Source: an uncultured Actinomycetes bacterium
Lineage (GTDB): Bacteria > Actinomycetota > Acidimicrobiia > Acidimicrobiales > RAAP-2
NCBI GenBank assembly: GCA_903825895.1
Contig: CAIKCI010000035.1
Location: forward strand, 42,135 to 106,134
Reading direction: 5' to 3'
DNA length: 64,000 nucleotides
In this document: in pieces, positions 46,305-54,946 of the stretch
How the letters are laid out: the number at the start of each line of letters is the position of its first letter
Numbering within the stretch: position 1 is the stretch's first letter
Program-made: the position numbers and the translations under genes
The notes under the pieces: model-generated
Told to the model about the DNA's origin: nothing
Databases searched by the model: none
Seen by the model: only the letters and a program-made list of their open reading frames with translations

Positions 46305-48290
46305 ATGCAACCAAATTCTGATCCAATCGGCCAACGTCTCAATAACCGCTATGAAATCCTCTCCCTTTTGGGTTCGGGTGCGTCGGCCAACGTCTATCTT
46401 GCTCAAGACTCTACACTGGAGCGACACGTTGCCATCAAAGTTTTACAACCATCGCTGGCGGTCGATGAGCAGTTTCTGACGCGTTTTCGTAGCGAAGCTC
46501 GTTCGGTGGCAGCGCTGAACCATCCGCATGTCTTGCGAGTCTTCGACTGGGGCGAAGAGAATGGGATCCCGTATTTAGTCACGGAATATCTCCCAGGAGG
46601 ATCTCTGAAAGATCTTCTTGAACAATCGGTGCGTCTCACTCCTGAGCAAGCAGCACTCATTGGCCAACAAGCAGCATCGGGTATTGCGTATGCTCACACC
46701 CGCGGCATTGTTCACAGCGCAATCACGCCCACCAATCTGCTCTTTGATGATGAGGGTCGCGTTCGCATCACTGACTTCGGTATTGCTCGGGCTCTTGCTG
46801 AATCATCGTGGATTGATCCTGTGGGGTCAGCTCTTGGTACCGCCCGATATGCATCACCCGAGCAAGCGTTGAGCGCGTCAATTGACGAGAAGGCTGATGT
46901 CTATTCGCTCGGACTTGTGCTCTATGAAGCCATGACTGGCGTGGTTCCCTTTGTCGGCGAGACGCCGATTAGCACCATGACGGCGCGCATTGGTCAAGAA
47001 CTCCCCGAAGCCCCCGCACTTGGACCGCTCGCTCCCCTTCTCGTTCAGGCGTGTGCATCAGAGGTCAGTCGGCGACTCAATGCCACTGAGTTTGAAGAAC
47101 GGTTGACCTCGGTATCACTCGCCTTGCCGCCCGCGCAACCACTCCCGCTTGCAGCGCAGTTGATTCGACCAGAGATTGACGACGCCCAGGGGATGGGTGG
47201 CGCTGAACTCGGTGCCCTCGGCACGCTGGGTTTTCGAGCACCATCACCTGACCAGTTGACGCAGGTGAATGCCGTTGTCAGTCATGACGGTCCTGTGCGC
47301 GCCGGCGTTACGACCTCTGTCCCCTCTGGCGGCGACGGAGCGGTCTCCACCTTCCGTGACGAATTCGAACCGCTGCCAGCATTTCCCACTGGGCGTCGGC
47401 GACGACGGTGGCCGTGGATCGTGGGAGTTCTTGTTGTCGCGTTGATTGCCTTTGGGGGCTATGCCTTTGCGACGAAACTCTTCGTTGCCTCCGTCACGGT
47501 GCCTCACGTGGTGGGCGAGACGCAGTCGCAGGCCGTGGCAACACTCAAGGGGCAAGACTTAACTGCAGTGTTTTCCCCATCGGTCTACTCGCTGACGATC
47601 GGTCCGGGAAAGATTGTTGCGCAGACTCCTCAAGGAGGCTGGTCTCTTAAACAGGGCTCATCGGTGAACCTGGTGGCTTCGCGCGGTCTTCCGCCAGAGA
47701 AGGTCCCCTCTCTTTCCGGGATGACCTGCACCCAAGCACAAAGCGCATTGCTCAGCGTCCATCTCAAGGGAGTCTGCCCAACCACAGACGCGGCGTATAG
47801 CCCCACCGTCCCGGTGAACCAAGTCGTTAACTACGTCTACAACGGGGTTTCGAATCCAGCCACCGTCCCCTATGGCGCCACCGTGACGCTGGTAATTTCA
47901 CAAGGTCCTCCGCCTCTTGCCATTCCGCAAGTTTCGGGAACGTATGCGCAAGCACAGGCAACGTTGACGGCCTCAGGCTTCGTGGCTGCTCAAGCAAGTG
48001 AGTATTCGGCCACGATTGCCATCGGCCAAGTAACGCGAACCTCACCACCGGTGGGGTCACTTGCTCAAAAAGGATCAACCGTCACGGTCTATATTTCTCT
48101 TGGACCATCAGCGGTTGTCCCTGCGTCATTGTTGGGTGAGACCTATTCAGCCGCTTCGGCAACCTTGCGCGGTGTCGGTCTCTACGCGAAGTTGGGAACC
48201 GGCCCAACATCTGGCCACGTGATTTCAACTCTCCCTGGCTTCGGATCCACCGTGGCAGCGGGGTCAACTGTCACGGTGAATCTCAAGTGA
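46305..48290 (+). CDS. PASTA-domain Ser/Thr kinase-like protein, predicted pseudokinase
   Basis: A 661-residue membrane protein with an N-terminal kinase fold (about 17-270), a low-complexity linker, one membrane segment (about 370-390 after RRRRWPW) and four extracytoplasmic PASTA repeats (about 396-661). The Gly loop, Lys45, Glu64, Asn144, D157-F-G and the APE-like S184-P-E are present. The catalytic HRD motif is H137-S-A and the following Lys is Thr141, so the catalytic Asp is missing. It may bind nucleotide but should not phosphorylate by the usual mechanism. PASTA domains bind peptidoglycan fragments, so it may sense the cell wall. Its stop overlaps the next gene. Confidence 0.85.
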   Translation: MQPNSDPIGQRLNNRYEILSLLGSGASANVYLAQDSTLERHVAIKVLQPSLAVDEQFLTRFRSEARSVAALNHPHVLRVFDWGEENGIPYLVTEYLPGGSLKDLLEQSVRLTPEQAALIGQQAASGIAYAHTRGIVHSAITPTNLLFDDEGRVRITDFGIARALAESSWIDPVGSALGTARYASPEQALSASIDEKADVYSLGLVLYEAMTGVVPFVGETPISTMTARIGQELPEAPALGPLAPLLVQACASEVSRRLNATEFEERLTSVSLALPPAQPLPLAAQLIRPEIDDAQGMGGAELGALGTLGFRAPSPDQLTQVNAVVSHDGPVRAGVTTSVPSGGDGAVSTFRDEFEPLPAFPTGRRRRRWPWIVGVLVVALIAFGGYAFATKLFVASVTVPHVVGETQSQAVATLKGQDLTAVFSPSVYSLTIGPGKIVAQTPQGGWSLKQGSSVNLVASRGLPPEKVPSLSGMTCTQAQSALLSVHLKGVCPTTDAAYSPTVPVNQVVNYVYNGVSNPATVPYGATVTLVISQGPPPLAIPQVSGTYAQAQATLTASGFVAAQASEYSATIAIGQVTRTSPPVGSLAQKGSTVTVYISLGPSAVVPASLLGETYSAASATLRGVGLYAKLGTGPTSGHVISTLPGFGSTVAAGSTVTVNLK

Positions 48291-48607
48291 TGACGGGCAA
48301 GATCTGCGAGTTGTGCGAAGCGGCCAAGCTGACCAAATGGTACTTCGACGACGAGATTTGCTGGGTCGCCGACTGCGAGGTTTGCGACACACCGATGGTT
48401 GTGTGGCGCCAGCACGGAATCGATCCTTCCGAAGCAGACCTCAAGCACATGCTCGACCATCTCGGCCATGCTGCTGATGAGCGATTCGGTGAAGGTGGTT
48501 GGGCCTTTGACCGGGTGATGCGTCAAATTCCAGATCACTTTCATGCACATGCACGTGATCCTCATTGGCTCGCGCGTCTGAGAGGCTTCTCGAACCCTTC
48601 ATCGTGA
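48290..48607 (+). CDS. Conserved hypothetical Cys-rich protein
   Basis: A 105-residue protein with a Cys cluster (CELC near the N-terminus, then CWVADCEVC) followed by TPMVVWRQHG and a His-rich helix (LKHMLDHLGHA, DHFHAHARDPHW). The pattern suggests metal binding. I recall similar short proteins in actinobacteria but no function. ATG 48290 overlaps the TGA of the pseudokinase gene (TGATG), implying coupled translation and a possible functional link. Confidence 0.7.
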   Translation: MTGKICELCEAAKLTKWYFDDEICWVADCEVCDTPMVVWRQHGIDPSEADLKHMLDHLGHAADERFGEGGWAFDRVMRQIPDHFHAHARDPHWLARLRGFSNPSS

Positions 48608-48719
48608 GAAGGCATTACTGCGGTGAAGCACAAGTACACTTCATCGCAGAAGATCGGTGAAGGGCCAGCGCTATGAGTGATCAATATCTTGCAACGAGAC
48701 GTTGCTTGGGTGGCGATCG

Positions 48720-50339
48720 ATGAGCGACGAATCAGGGCGGCCATCAGATGAATCGCCACGCGAGCATCGAGAGAACCCAGACGAGCTCTTAAACCCTGAG
48801 CATGATCGTGGGGCAAGTGAATTTGGAGCGGGCGGAACCGAAACCGACGCCGACCTGAACTGGTTTGCCATGGTGCGCGGAAAAGCACAGCAGCGTGCCA
48901 CGGCCTCAGATCGTTATGCCTGGTGGGTGCTTGCGGCACTGCTTGCTGGCCTTCTTGCGTTGAATATCACCTTCACGGTCTTCATCGTTGCCCTCCCGCA
49001 GGTGGCGGGTGAGTTCCACACATCAATCACGATTTTGACGTGGACGATGACGGGGCCACTGTTGGCCTACGGACTCGCCGCCCCACTTCTGGGGAAAACA
49101 GGGGATATTTTTGGTCATCGTCGGCTCTACCTGTTTGGCCTTGCTGGAGCGATGGTTTCTGCGGTCTTGACGGCGCTCTCGCCCAACGTGGTGATGTTGC
49201 TCGGTGCACGCACGCTTGACGGCATTCAAGGAGCGGCGACGGGCACCGCATCGATGGCACTCATCATGAATGCTTTCGCCCCAGAAGATCGAGTCAAAGC
49301 TATGGGGTGGTGGACGCTCGTAGGGGCGGGCGGCCCAGTGATCGGCGTCTCGTTGGGTTCGCCAATTATCCAATTCTTCGGTTGGCGGGCACTGTTTTGG
49401 GCTCAGCTGGTCTTGCTCGTGATTGCATTCGCCGTCGTGGCAGTTATTTTGCCGTCAGATCGAGGGACGCCGAAGGAACTCGCTGAGCGAAAGATGAAAG
49501 CGAAGCATGATTTTAAGACAATGGACTGGTCGGGTTCAGTCAGTCTTTCAGTTGGGGTCACGGCCATCATGCTGGGCTTATCGATTGCGCCAATTCTCGG
49601 GTGGGGGTCGATTGCACCGACCATCTGCTGGATTGGCGGGATCGCGTCCATCATTTTCTTTATCCGGCGCATCAGAACAAGTGCGAATCCTTTGATTCCC
49701 CCGAAATACTTCACGAAACGAAATTTCGTGATGCCAATGGTGATTCGTGGAACGTCGAACTTCGCCTATTTCGGAGCGTTCTATCTCTTCCCCTTACTGA
49801 TGGAGGAGGGCTATCGCTATTCCGAAGGCCAAGTGGGTGCGGTGGCTATTGCGCGTCCACTGATGTTTGCCATCTGCTCGCCGATTGCGGGTTACACGGC
49901 GGTCAAGATTGGTGAACGTACGGCGACCATCGCGGGAAGCATTGTGCTGACGCTCTCCATGATTCTCTTTGCAGCGATGAGCGTTGGAACATCGGTCGTG
50001 GTCGTGATCGTCGCCTTGGCGTTGAGTGGCCTCGGCATGGGGGTGGCGATGCCGTCGACGTCATCAATCATGGCCAACGAAGTTGCGGCCGAAGAAATGG
50101 GAGTGATGTCTGCCGCCCAGATGCTGGCCATGCAAGTCGGTGAGGTGGCGGGCATCCAGGTGCTGATTACTATCCAACAAGGCGTGGCGCGCCGGCGAGG
50201 AATTCTCGGAACGAATAACACCACAGAATTGCTCTCAACCTTCCACCTCCCCTTTTTGGTAGGAGCGGCAGTGTGTGTGATTGGCGTGGTTTGTGCGTTT
50301 TTCCTGCGCTCGTTTCAGCGTTCTGGAACTAAGCAGTAA
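48720..50339 (+). CDS. MFS transporter, DHA2-like (14 TM)
   Basis: A 539-residue protein with a hydrophilic acidic N-terminal tail (about 1-60) and roughly 14 hydrophobic segments. It has the MFS motif A region (LGKTGDIFGHRRLY) and motif C-like GWWTLVGAGGPVIGVSLGSPI of drug/proton antiporters. It probably exports a hydrophobic compound. ATG 48720 is chosen over an upstream TTG at 48702. Its 3' end overlaps the convergent SCP2 gene by 11 bp. Confidence 0.88.
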   Translation: MSDESGRPSDESPREHRENPDELLNPEHDRGASEFGAGGTETDADLNWFAMVRGKAQQRATASDRYAWWVLAALLAGLLALNITFTVFIVALPQVAGEFHTSITILTWTMTGPLLAYGLAAPLLGKTGDIFGHRRLYLFGLAGAMVSAVLTALSPNVVMLLGARTLDGIQGAATGTASMALIMNAFAPEDRVKAMGWWTLVGAGGPVIGVSLGSPIIQFFGWRALFWAQLVLLVIAFAVVAVILPSDRGTPKELAERKMKAKHDFKTMDWSGSVSLSVGVTAIMLGLSIAPILGWGSIAPTICWIGGIASIIFFIRRIRTSANPLIPPKYFTKRNFVMPMVIRGTSNFAYFGAFYLFPLLMEEGYRYSEGQVGAVAIARPLMFAICSPIAGYTAVKIGERTATIAGSIVLTLSMILFAAMSVGTSVVVVIVALALSGLGMGVAMPSTSSIMANEVAAEEMGVMSAAQMLAMQVGEVAGIQVLITIQQGVARRRGILGTNNTTELLSTFHLPFLVGAAVCVIGVVCAFFLRSFQRSGTKQ

Positions 50340-50730
50340 GGGCGCGCAGGCGTTCGCCAAACTCCAAGGCCGCAGGATCTGGCGATGCGGTCTGGAGAAC
50401 CATTAACTTCGCCAAGTCACCTTCGACTTGAATCTTCCCAGCCATAAATGCTGTCATCGCTGCTTGGGGGTTCCCGTCGACCAAGAGGGCGCGTGCGGTC
50501 TCGTAGTCAATGGTTACCACGAGGTCTGGGCCATCAAGGTGGCCATCGGCCACGATGAGTGGTCCTTGGGTGGTATCGACATGGGCGATCACAGTCTCGC
50601 CAAAGGGGGTCTCGGTGACGTTGAGGTTGATCGTCAGTTGAACAGGGATCGAGGAGGCTGACTCGGGGAGCTCGCTTCGCAACTGCTGAACGGCGTCAAT
50701 CCACTCGGGGGATAAGAATGTGTACGGCAC
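50329..50730 (-). CDS. SCP2 sterol-binding domain protein
   Basis: A 133-residue single-domain protein of the SCP2 fold: N-terminal LSPEWIDAVQQLRSELP, central GPDLVVTIDYETARALLVDGNPQAAMTAFMAGKIQVEGDLAKLMVLQ. These domains bind fatty acyl-CoA or sterol-like lipids. GTG 50730 is preferred because AAAGGA is well spaced; the frame runs to 50958 but that part crosses the hydrolase promoter. It diverges from the hydrolase gene. Confidence 0.88.
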   Translation of the reverse strand: MPYTFLSPEWIDAVQQLRSELPESASSIPVQLTINLNVTETPFGETVIAHVDTTQGPLIVADGHLDGPDLVVTIDYETARALLVDGNPQAAMTAFMAGKIQVEGDLAKLMVLQTASPDPAALEFGERLRALTA

Positions 50731-50790
50731 GGTGGTCAATCCTTTAATGGGTTTCTTTGAAGGGTAGCGGCCCCGATAGGATGCAGTGTC

Positions 50791-51546
50791 ATGAGCGCTC
50801 CCATCCAGCCAGGCTGCGAATCTTTTTCCTTTGTGGGTGGGCCGCTTGGCGTCCTCGTGCTCCATGGATTTACGGGGAATCCCCAGTCGATGCGCGGCCT
50901 TGCCGATTGTTTTGCCAAGGCGGGCTTGAGTGTTGAAATGCCGCTGTTGCCCGGCCACGGCACGTCGGTTGAGGACATGATCCCAACCCGTTTTGCGGAT
51001 TGGTCAAGGGCCGCTGATCAGGCCTTCGAATCCCTCGCCGCACGATGCAATCAGGTCGCCGTGGTGGGCCTTTCCATGGGCGGAGCGCTGACCTGCTGGT
51101 TAGCAGAACGACACCCTGCGATCCTCGGAATCGTTCTCGTGAATCCCCTTGTTGAACCGGTCGGCGATGAGATGACGGTCGGCCTTCAAGAGTTGCTTGA
51201 TAGCGGGGTTGTGACCATCGACTCGATCGGCTCAGATATTGCGAACCCTGAGGTCAAGGAGCACTCCTACGAGGCGACGCCAGTGGCTTCATTAATCTCT
51301 CTCCTCGAAGGAGTAAAAGAAGTTTCGGCAAATCTCAGTGCGATCCACTGCCCAGTACTGCTCTTTTCAAGCATGCAAGATCACGTCGTCCCGGTCAGCA
51401 ATGGGCCACATCTCATTGAACATGTGAGCGGGTCGGTCGAACAGATCAAACTGGAACAGAGTTTTCATGTGGCCACGGTTGATTTTGATGGCGTGTTCAT
51501 TGAGGAAAAAGCACTCTCGTTTATCGAAGGATTGATCAATGAGTGA
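50791..51546 (+). CDS. Alpha/beta hydrolase (carboxylesterase/monoacylglycerol lipase-like)
   Basis: A 251-residue alpha/beta hydrolase with the triad Ser95 in GLSMGG, Asp197 in SMQDHVVP and His226 in SFHVAT, and an oxyanion LHGFTGNP loop. It resembles small carboxylesterases such as Est30. There is no signal peptide. Its end overlaps gatC by 8 bp, so it is transcribed ahead of the gat genes, although a functional link is unlikely. Confidence 0.9.
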   Translation: MSAPIQPGCESFSFVGGPLGVLVLHGFTGNPQSMRGLADCFAKAGLSVEMPLLPGHGTSVEDMIPTRFADWSRAADQAFESLAARCNQVAVVGLSMGGALTCWLAERHPAILGIVLVNPLVEPVGDEMTVGLQELLDSGVVTIDSIGSDIANPEVKEHSYEATPVASLISLLEGVKEVSANLSAIHCPVLLFSSMQDHVVPVSNGPHLIEHVSGSVEQIKLEQSFHVATVDFDGVFIEEKALSFIEGLINE

Positions 51547-51850
51547 GAATCCGACGTCACTGAGTGAAGAGGATGTTCGCCACGTGGCGCGTCTTGCCCG
51601 TCTCACCTTGAGCGACGACGAAGTCGGTCGCTTTACTGAACAACTCCGGGGTGTGCTCGATCTTGCCGCTGATTTAGAAGCGCTCAATCTTGACGGTATC
51701 GAGCCAACGGCCCATCCCTCAGAACTTTCTAACGTGTTGCGCACTGATGAGGTCGTCGCATCACTCAACCAAGATGCAGTCTTTGCGGCGGCCCCGAAGA
51801 TCATTGATCACCGTTTTAGCGTGCCGAAGATTGTCGGGGATGCACCATGA
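51539..51850 (+). CDS. gatC: Asp-tRNA(Asn)/Glu-tRNA(Gln) amidotransferase subunit C
   Basis: GatC stabilises the GatA-GatB complex. The 103-residue protein has the conserved LSEEDVRHVARLARLTLSDDEV, then FTEQLRGVLDLAADLEALNLDGIEPTAHP and a terminal IIDHRFSVPKIVG. It is the first of three overlapping gat genes; the downstream overlap is ATGA. Confidence 0.95.
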   Translation: MSENPTSLSEEDVRHVARLARLTLSDDEVGRFTEQLRGVLDLAADLEALNLDGIEPTAHPSELSNVLRTDEVVASLNQDAVFAAAPKIIDHRFSVPKIVGDAP

Positions 51851-53265
51851 GTGCACTGAGAACGGCGCAAGACGTTGCCGATGGGGAACGCTCGGCCAGC
51901 GAGGTCGTCGCTGAATCATTCCGAGCAATCGACCAACGTGATGCTGAAATTCATGCGTTTTTGACCCTGCAACGCGAGCAGGCCCTCGGCGAAGCAGAAG
52001 CCCTTGATGTTCGAATCACGAATGGAGAGAATGTTGGACCCTTGGCAGGTGTCCCCATTGGCATTAAAGACAACATGTGCCAGATCGGCGAAGTGACCTC
52101 GTGTGCGAGTCGCATTCTTGAGGGATGGCGCCCTCCTTATGACGCAACGGTCATCACCAAACTCAAAGCCGCAGGAGCTATTGCCGTCGGCAAGACCAAT
52201 ATGGATGAGTTCGCCATGGGGTCGTCGACCGAGAACTCGGCCTTTGGTGTGACCCGGAACCCCCACGACCCCGAGAAAGTTCCTGGCGGTTCCAGTGGTG
52301 GTTCCGCGGCAGCCGTTGCGGCTTCGATGGTGCCACTGTCTCTTGGTTCGGACACTGGTGGATCGATTCGCCAGCCTGCAGCGCTCTGTGGTGTTGTGGG
52401 TGTCAAGCCGACCTACGGATTGGTCTCTCGTTATGGGCTGGTGGCGTTCGCGAGTTCGCTCGACCAAATTGGGCCGTTTGCCAACAACGTTGAAGATGCC
52501 GCGCTGCTTTTAGAAGTCATCGCCGGGCATGACCCCAAAGACTCAACATCGTTGAATCAACCAGCACCGAGTTTGGTCGCCCACCTTGATCATGGGGTGC
52601 GTGGTCTGCGTATCGGGATCTGCAGCGATTTGCTCCAAGGTGCCTCCGATGATGTGGCCACTGCAGTGGCGCAAGCTGCAGCAGTGCTGCAAGGTGCAGG
52701 TGCGGAGCTCAGCGAGATCTCAATTCCTGAACTTGGGCTGGGTCTTTCGGCCTACTACTTGATTGCTCCAGCCGAAGCATCGTCGAACTTGGCTCGTTAT
52801 GACGGCGTGCGCTACGGACTGCGGGTTGACGGTGACGACGTGACGGCGATGAACACACGATCGCGTACCGCAGGCTTTGGCGACGAAGTCAAACGGCGCA
52901 TCATGCTCGGCACCTACGCACTCTCGGCTGGTTACTATGACGCGTACTACGGCCAAGCACAACGAGCGCGAACCTTGATCATCCAGGCCTTTGCAAAAGC
53001 CTATGGCTCAGTCGACCTGATTTTGGGTGCCACCACCCCCACGACAGCCTTTGGCATCGGAGAAAAGTCCGGGGATCCCCTGGCTATGTACCAGTCGGAT
53101 ATCTGCACCATCCCTACCAACTTGGCGGGCCATCCCGCGTTGTCCGTCCCCTTCGGCAAGGGAGTCGATCAGATGCCCATTGGCGTGCAGTTGTTGGGTC
53201 CGACACTGTCTGAACAGCGACTCTTTCAAGCCGCACGAGTCATTGAACAAGGGGCCCCGGCGTGA
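51847..53265 (+). CDS. gatA: Asp-tRNA(Asn)/Glu-tRNA(Gln) amidotransferase subunit A
   Basis: GatA hydrolyses glutamine and passes ammonia to GatB. The 472-residue amidase-signature protein has the Ser-cisSer-Lys triad as Lys74 (GIKDNM), Ser149 (GGSSGGSAAA) and Ser173 (SDTGGSIRQPA), at the spacing expected for the family. It overlaps gatC (ATGA) and gatB (GTGA). Confidence 0.97.
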   Translation: MSALRTAQDVADGERSASEVVAESFRAIDQRDAEIHAFLTLQREQALGEAEALDVRITNGENVGPLAGVPIGIKDNMCQIGEVTSCASRILEGWRPPYDATVITKLKAAGAIAVGKTNMDEFAMGSSTENSAFGVTRNPHDPEKVPGGSSGGSAAAVAASMVPLSLGSDTGGSIRQPAALCGVVGVKPTYGLVSRYGLVAFASSLDQIGPFANNVEDAALLLEVIAGHDPKDSTSLNQPAPSLVAHLDHGVRGLRIGICSDLLQGASDDVATAVAQAAAVLQGAGAELSEISIPELGLGLSAYYLIAPAEASSNLARYDGVRYGLRVDGDDVTAMNTRSRTAGFGDEVKRRIMLGTYALSAGYYDAYYGQAQRARTLIIQAFAKAYGSVDLILGATTPTTAFGIGEKSGDPLAMYQSDICTIPTNLAGHPALSVPFGKGVDQMPIGVQLLGPTLSEQRLFQAARVIEQGAPA

Positions 53266-54704
53266 GCACCTTGCCGAACGGGTGGGAGATGGTCGTGGGC
53301 CTCGAAGTCCACACCGAACTGAAAACCCAGACCAAGCTTTTTTGTGGCTGTGCCAACGCCTTCGGTTCTGAGCCCAACACGAATATCTGCCCAGTCTGTT
53401 TAGGGCTTCCAGGGTCCTTGCCGGTCCTCAACGAAAAAGCAGTGGAGTTCGCCATTCGCATCGGGACAGCATTGAACTGCGTGATTCAAGGGTCATCGTT
53501 TCACCGCAAGAACTACTTCTATCCTGACCAGCCCAAGGATTATCAAATCTCGCAATATGACATTCCGATTAATGGGATTGGCTTCTTGGACCTTCCCGAT
53601 GGCACCAAGGTGGGTATAGAGCGAGCGCACCTAGAAGAAGACACGGGGAAGACCACCCACGTCGGCGGGAGCGGGCGAATCCACGGATCTGACGAGTCGC
53701 TGGTGGACTACAACCGAGCAGGTGTGCCATTAGTAGAGATTGTCTCGGCACCTGATATCCGTTCGGCCGAACAAGCACGGGGCTACGCCGCAGAGCTGCG
53801 GGCCATTTTGATCGCCTCGGGAGCATCAGATGGACGCATGGAAGAAGGCTCAATGCGGGTCGATGCCAATGTCTCGGTGCGAAAGGGAAGCGATGCCCCG
53901 TTTGGGACTCGTTGTGAAATCAAGAACCTCAACTCGCTACGTTCCTTGCAGCGGGCTGTTGACTTTGAAGCGTTGCGCCAAATCGATCTGCTTGAAGCGG
54001 GCGAATCGATTACCCAAGAGACTCGCCACTGGGATGAAGATGCTGGACGAACTCAGACCATGCGGTCAAAAGAAGAAGCCAATGACTACCGCTACTTCCC
54101 TGAACCCGATCTCGTGCCGATCAACCCGACGCAAGCATTTATCGACGAGATCGCCCGCAGCCTTCCGGCGATGCCCGCCCAACGGCGCGTCGAGTTGATC
54201 GCTCAACTCGGGGGAGATCCCACGCAGGCCCAGCGCGACCAGCTCATGGCTGCTGTTGAGCTCAATGTCGACTCGTTCATCACCGGGGCCATTCATGCTG
54301 GCGTGACACCAGCCATTGCACTCGCTCGCACCGCAAACGAACTTGCGGCCTTAGGGGATGAAATCTTCTCATTGCCACTTGACGATTACGTCGCTCTGCT
54401 CAAGTTGGAAGATGCTGGAGCGCTTTCAGCCACGCAATCGAAAGCCGTCTTGGCCGATCTCGTCGCAGCGGGCGGGGGAGACCCTGCGGCACTGGCGAAA
54501 CAGCGGGGATTCGAGAAACTCGATGACGGTTCGCTTGATGGCATCCTTGACGAGATCATCGCGGCGAACCCTGATGAGTGGCGCCGCTACTGCGAGGGCG
54601 ACGACAAACTCACCGGGTTCTTTACCGGAAAGGTGATGGCGGCGACCAAAGGCCAAGCTGACGGTAAGGCGGTCAATGCGGCACTTCGAACACGCAAAGG
54701 CTAG
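53262..54704 (+). CDS. gatB: Asp-tRNA(Asn)/Glu-tRNA(Gln) amidotransferase subunit B
   Basis: GatB activates and amidates mischarged tRNA. The 480-residue protein has VGLEVHTELKTQTKLFC, the CGC...CPVCLGLPGSLPVLN zinc region, FHRKNYFYPDQPKDYQISQYD, HLEEDTGK and the C-terminal YqeY-like tail. GTG 53262 overlaps the gatA stop as GTGA. With gatA and gatC it shows an indirect route to Gln- and/or Asn-tRNA in this organism. Confidence 0.97.
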   Translation: MSTLPNGWEMVVGLEVHTELKTQTKLFCGCANAFGSEPNTNICPVCLGLPGSLPVLNEKAVEFAIRIGTALNCVIQGSSFHRKNYFYPDQPKDYQISQYDIPINGIGFLDLPDGTKVGIERAHLEEDTGKTTHVGGSGRIHGSDESLVDYNRAGVPLVEIVSAPDIRSAEQARGYAAELRAILIASGASDGRMEEGSMRVDANVSVRKGSDAPFGTRCEIKNLNSLRSLQRAVDFEALRQIDLLEAGESITQETRHWDEDAGRTQTMRSKEEANDYRYFPEPDLVPINPTQAFIDEIARSLPAMPAQRRVELIAQLGGDPTQAQRDQLMAAVELNVDSFITGAIHAGVTPAIALARTANELAALGDEIFSLPLDDYVALLKLEDAGALSATQSKAVLADLVAAGGGDPAALAKQRGFEKLDDGSLDGILDEIIAANPDEWRRYCEGDDKLTGFFTGKVMAATKGQADGKAVNAALRTRKG

Positions 54705-54807
54705 GCACGATCAAGGCCGGGGTGGTCACGAGCCCATTTTCAGTGCGAAAAGCCCATTCAGCCATCGCAATTTGTCTTGGCTCATTGCCTATGGCAGACT
54801 TTTAGAC

Positions 54808-54855
54808 GTGAGTACCAACCCACAACAACGTCGTCTTGTAGTAGTAGTACCGTAA
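54808..54855 (+). CDS. ilvB leader peptide (attenuation)
   Basis: GTG 54808 to TAA 54855 encodes MSTNPQQRRLVVVVP, with one Leu and four consecutive Val codons (all GTA) just before the stop. This is the layout of branched-chain amino acid leader peptides: ribosome stalling at Val codons reports valine supply. There is no clear ribosome binding site, so the transcript may be leaderless, which is common in actinobacteria. It lies 92 bp upstream of ilvB and immediately before two hairpins. Confidence 0.85.
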   Translation: MSTNPQQRRLVVVVP

Positions 54856-54886
54856 CGCGCGGCCCCACATCACCCCGCGCGTTTTT
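54855..54886 (+). promoter_or_regulatory. Attenuator hairpin 1 of the ilvB leader
   Basis: ACGCGCGG (54855-54862) pairs with CCGCGCGT (54875-54882), with a 12-nt loop and a following run of five T. The left arm begins at the last base of the leader stop codon, so a ribosome stalled on the Val codons would cover it. Confidence 0.7.
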
Positions 54887-54887
54887 C

Positions 54888-54911
54888 ACCTCCCCATCGG
54901 GGAGGTTTTTT
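54888..54911 (+). terminator. Attenuator terminator of the ilvB leader
   Basis: ACCTCCCC (54888-54895) and GGGGAGGT (54899-54906) form an 8-bp stem with a 3-nt loop and six T. CCCCG at 54873-54877 in hairpin 1 can pair instead with CGGGG at 54898-54902, which offers a possible antiterminator. Confidence 0.8.
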
Positions 54912-54946
54912 GTTCCCCGTAAACCCTTGAAAGCGAAAGTACCGTC

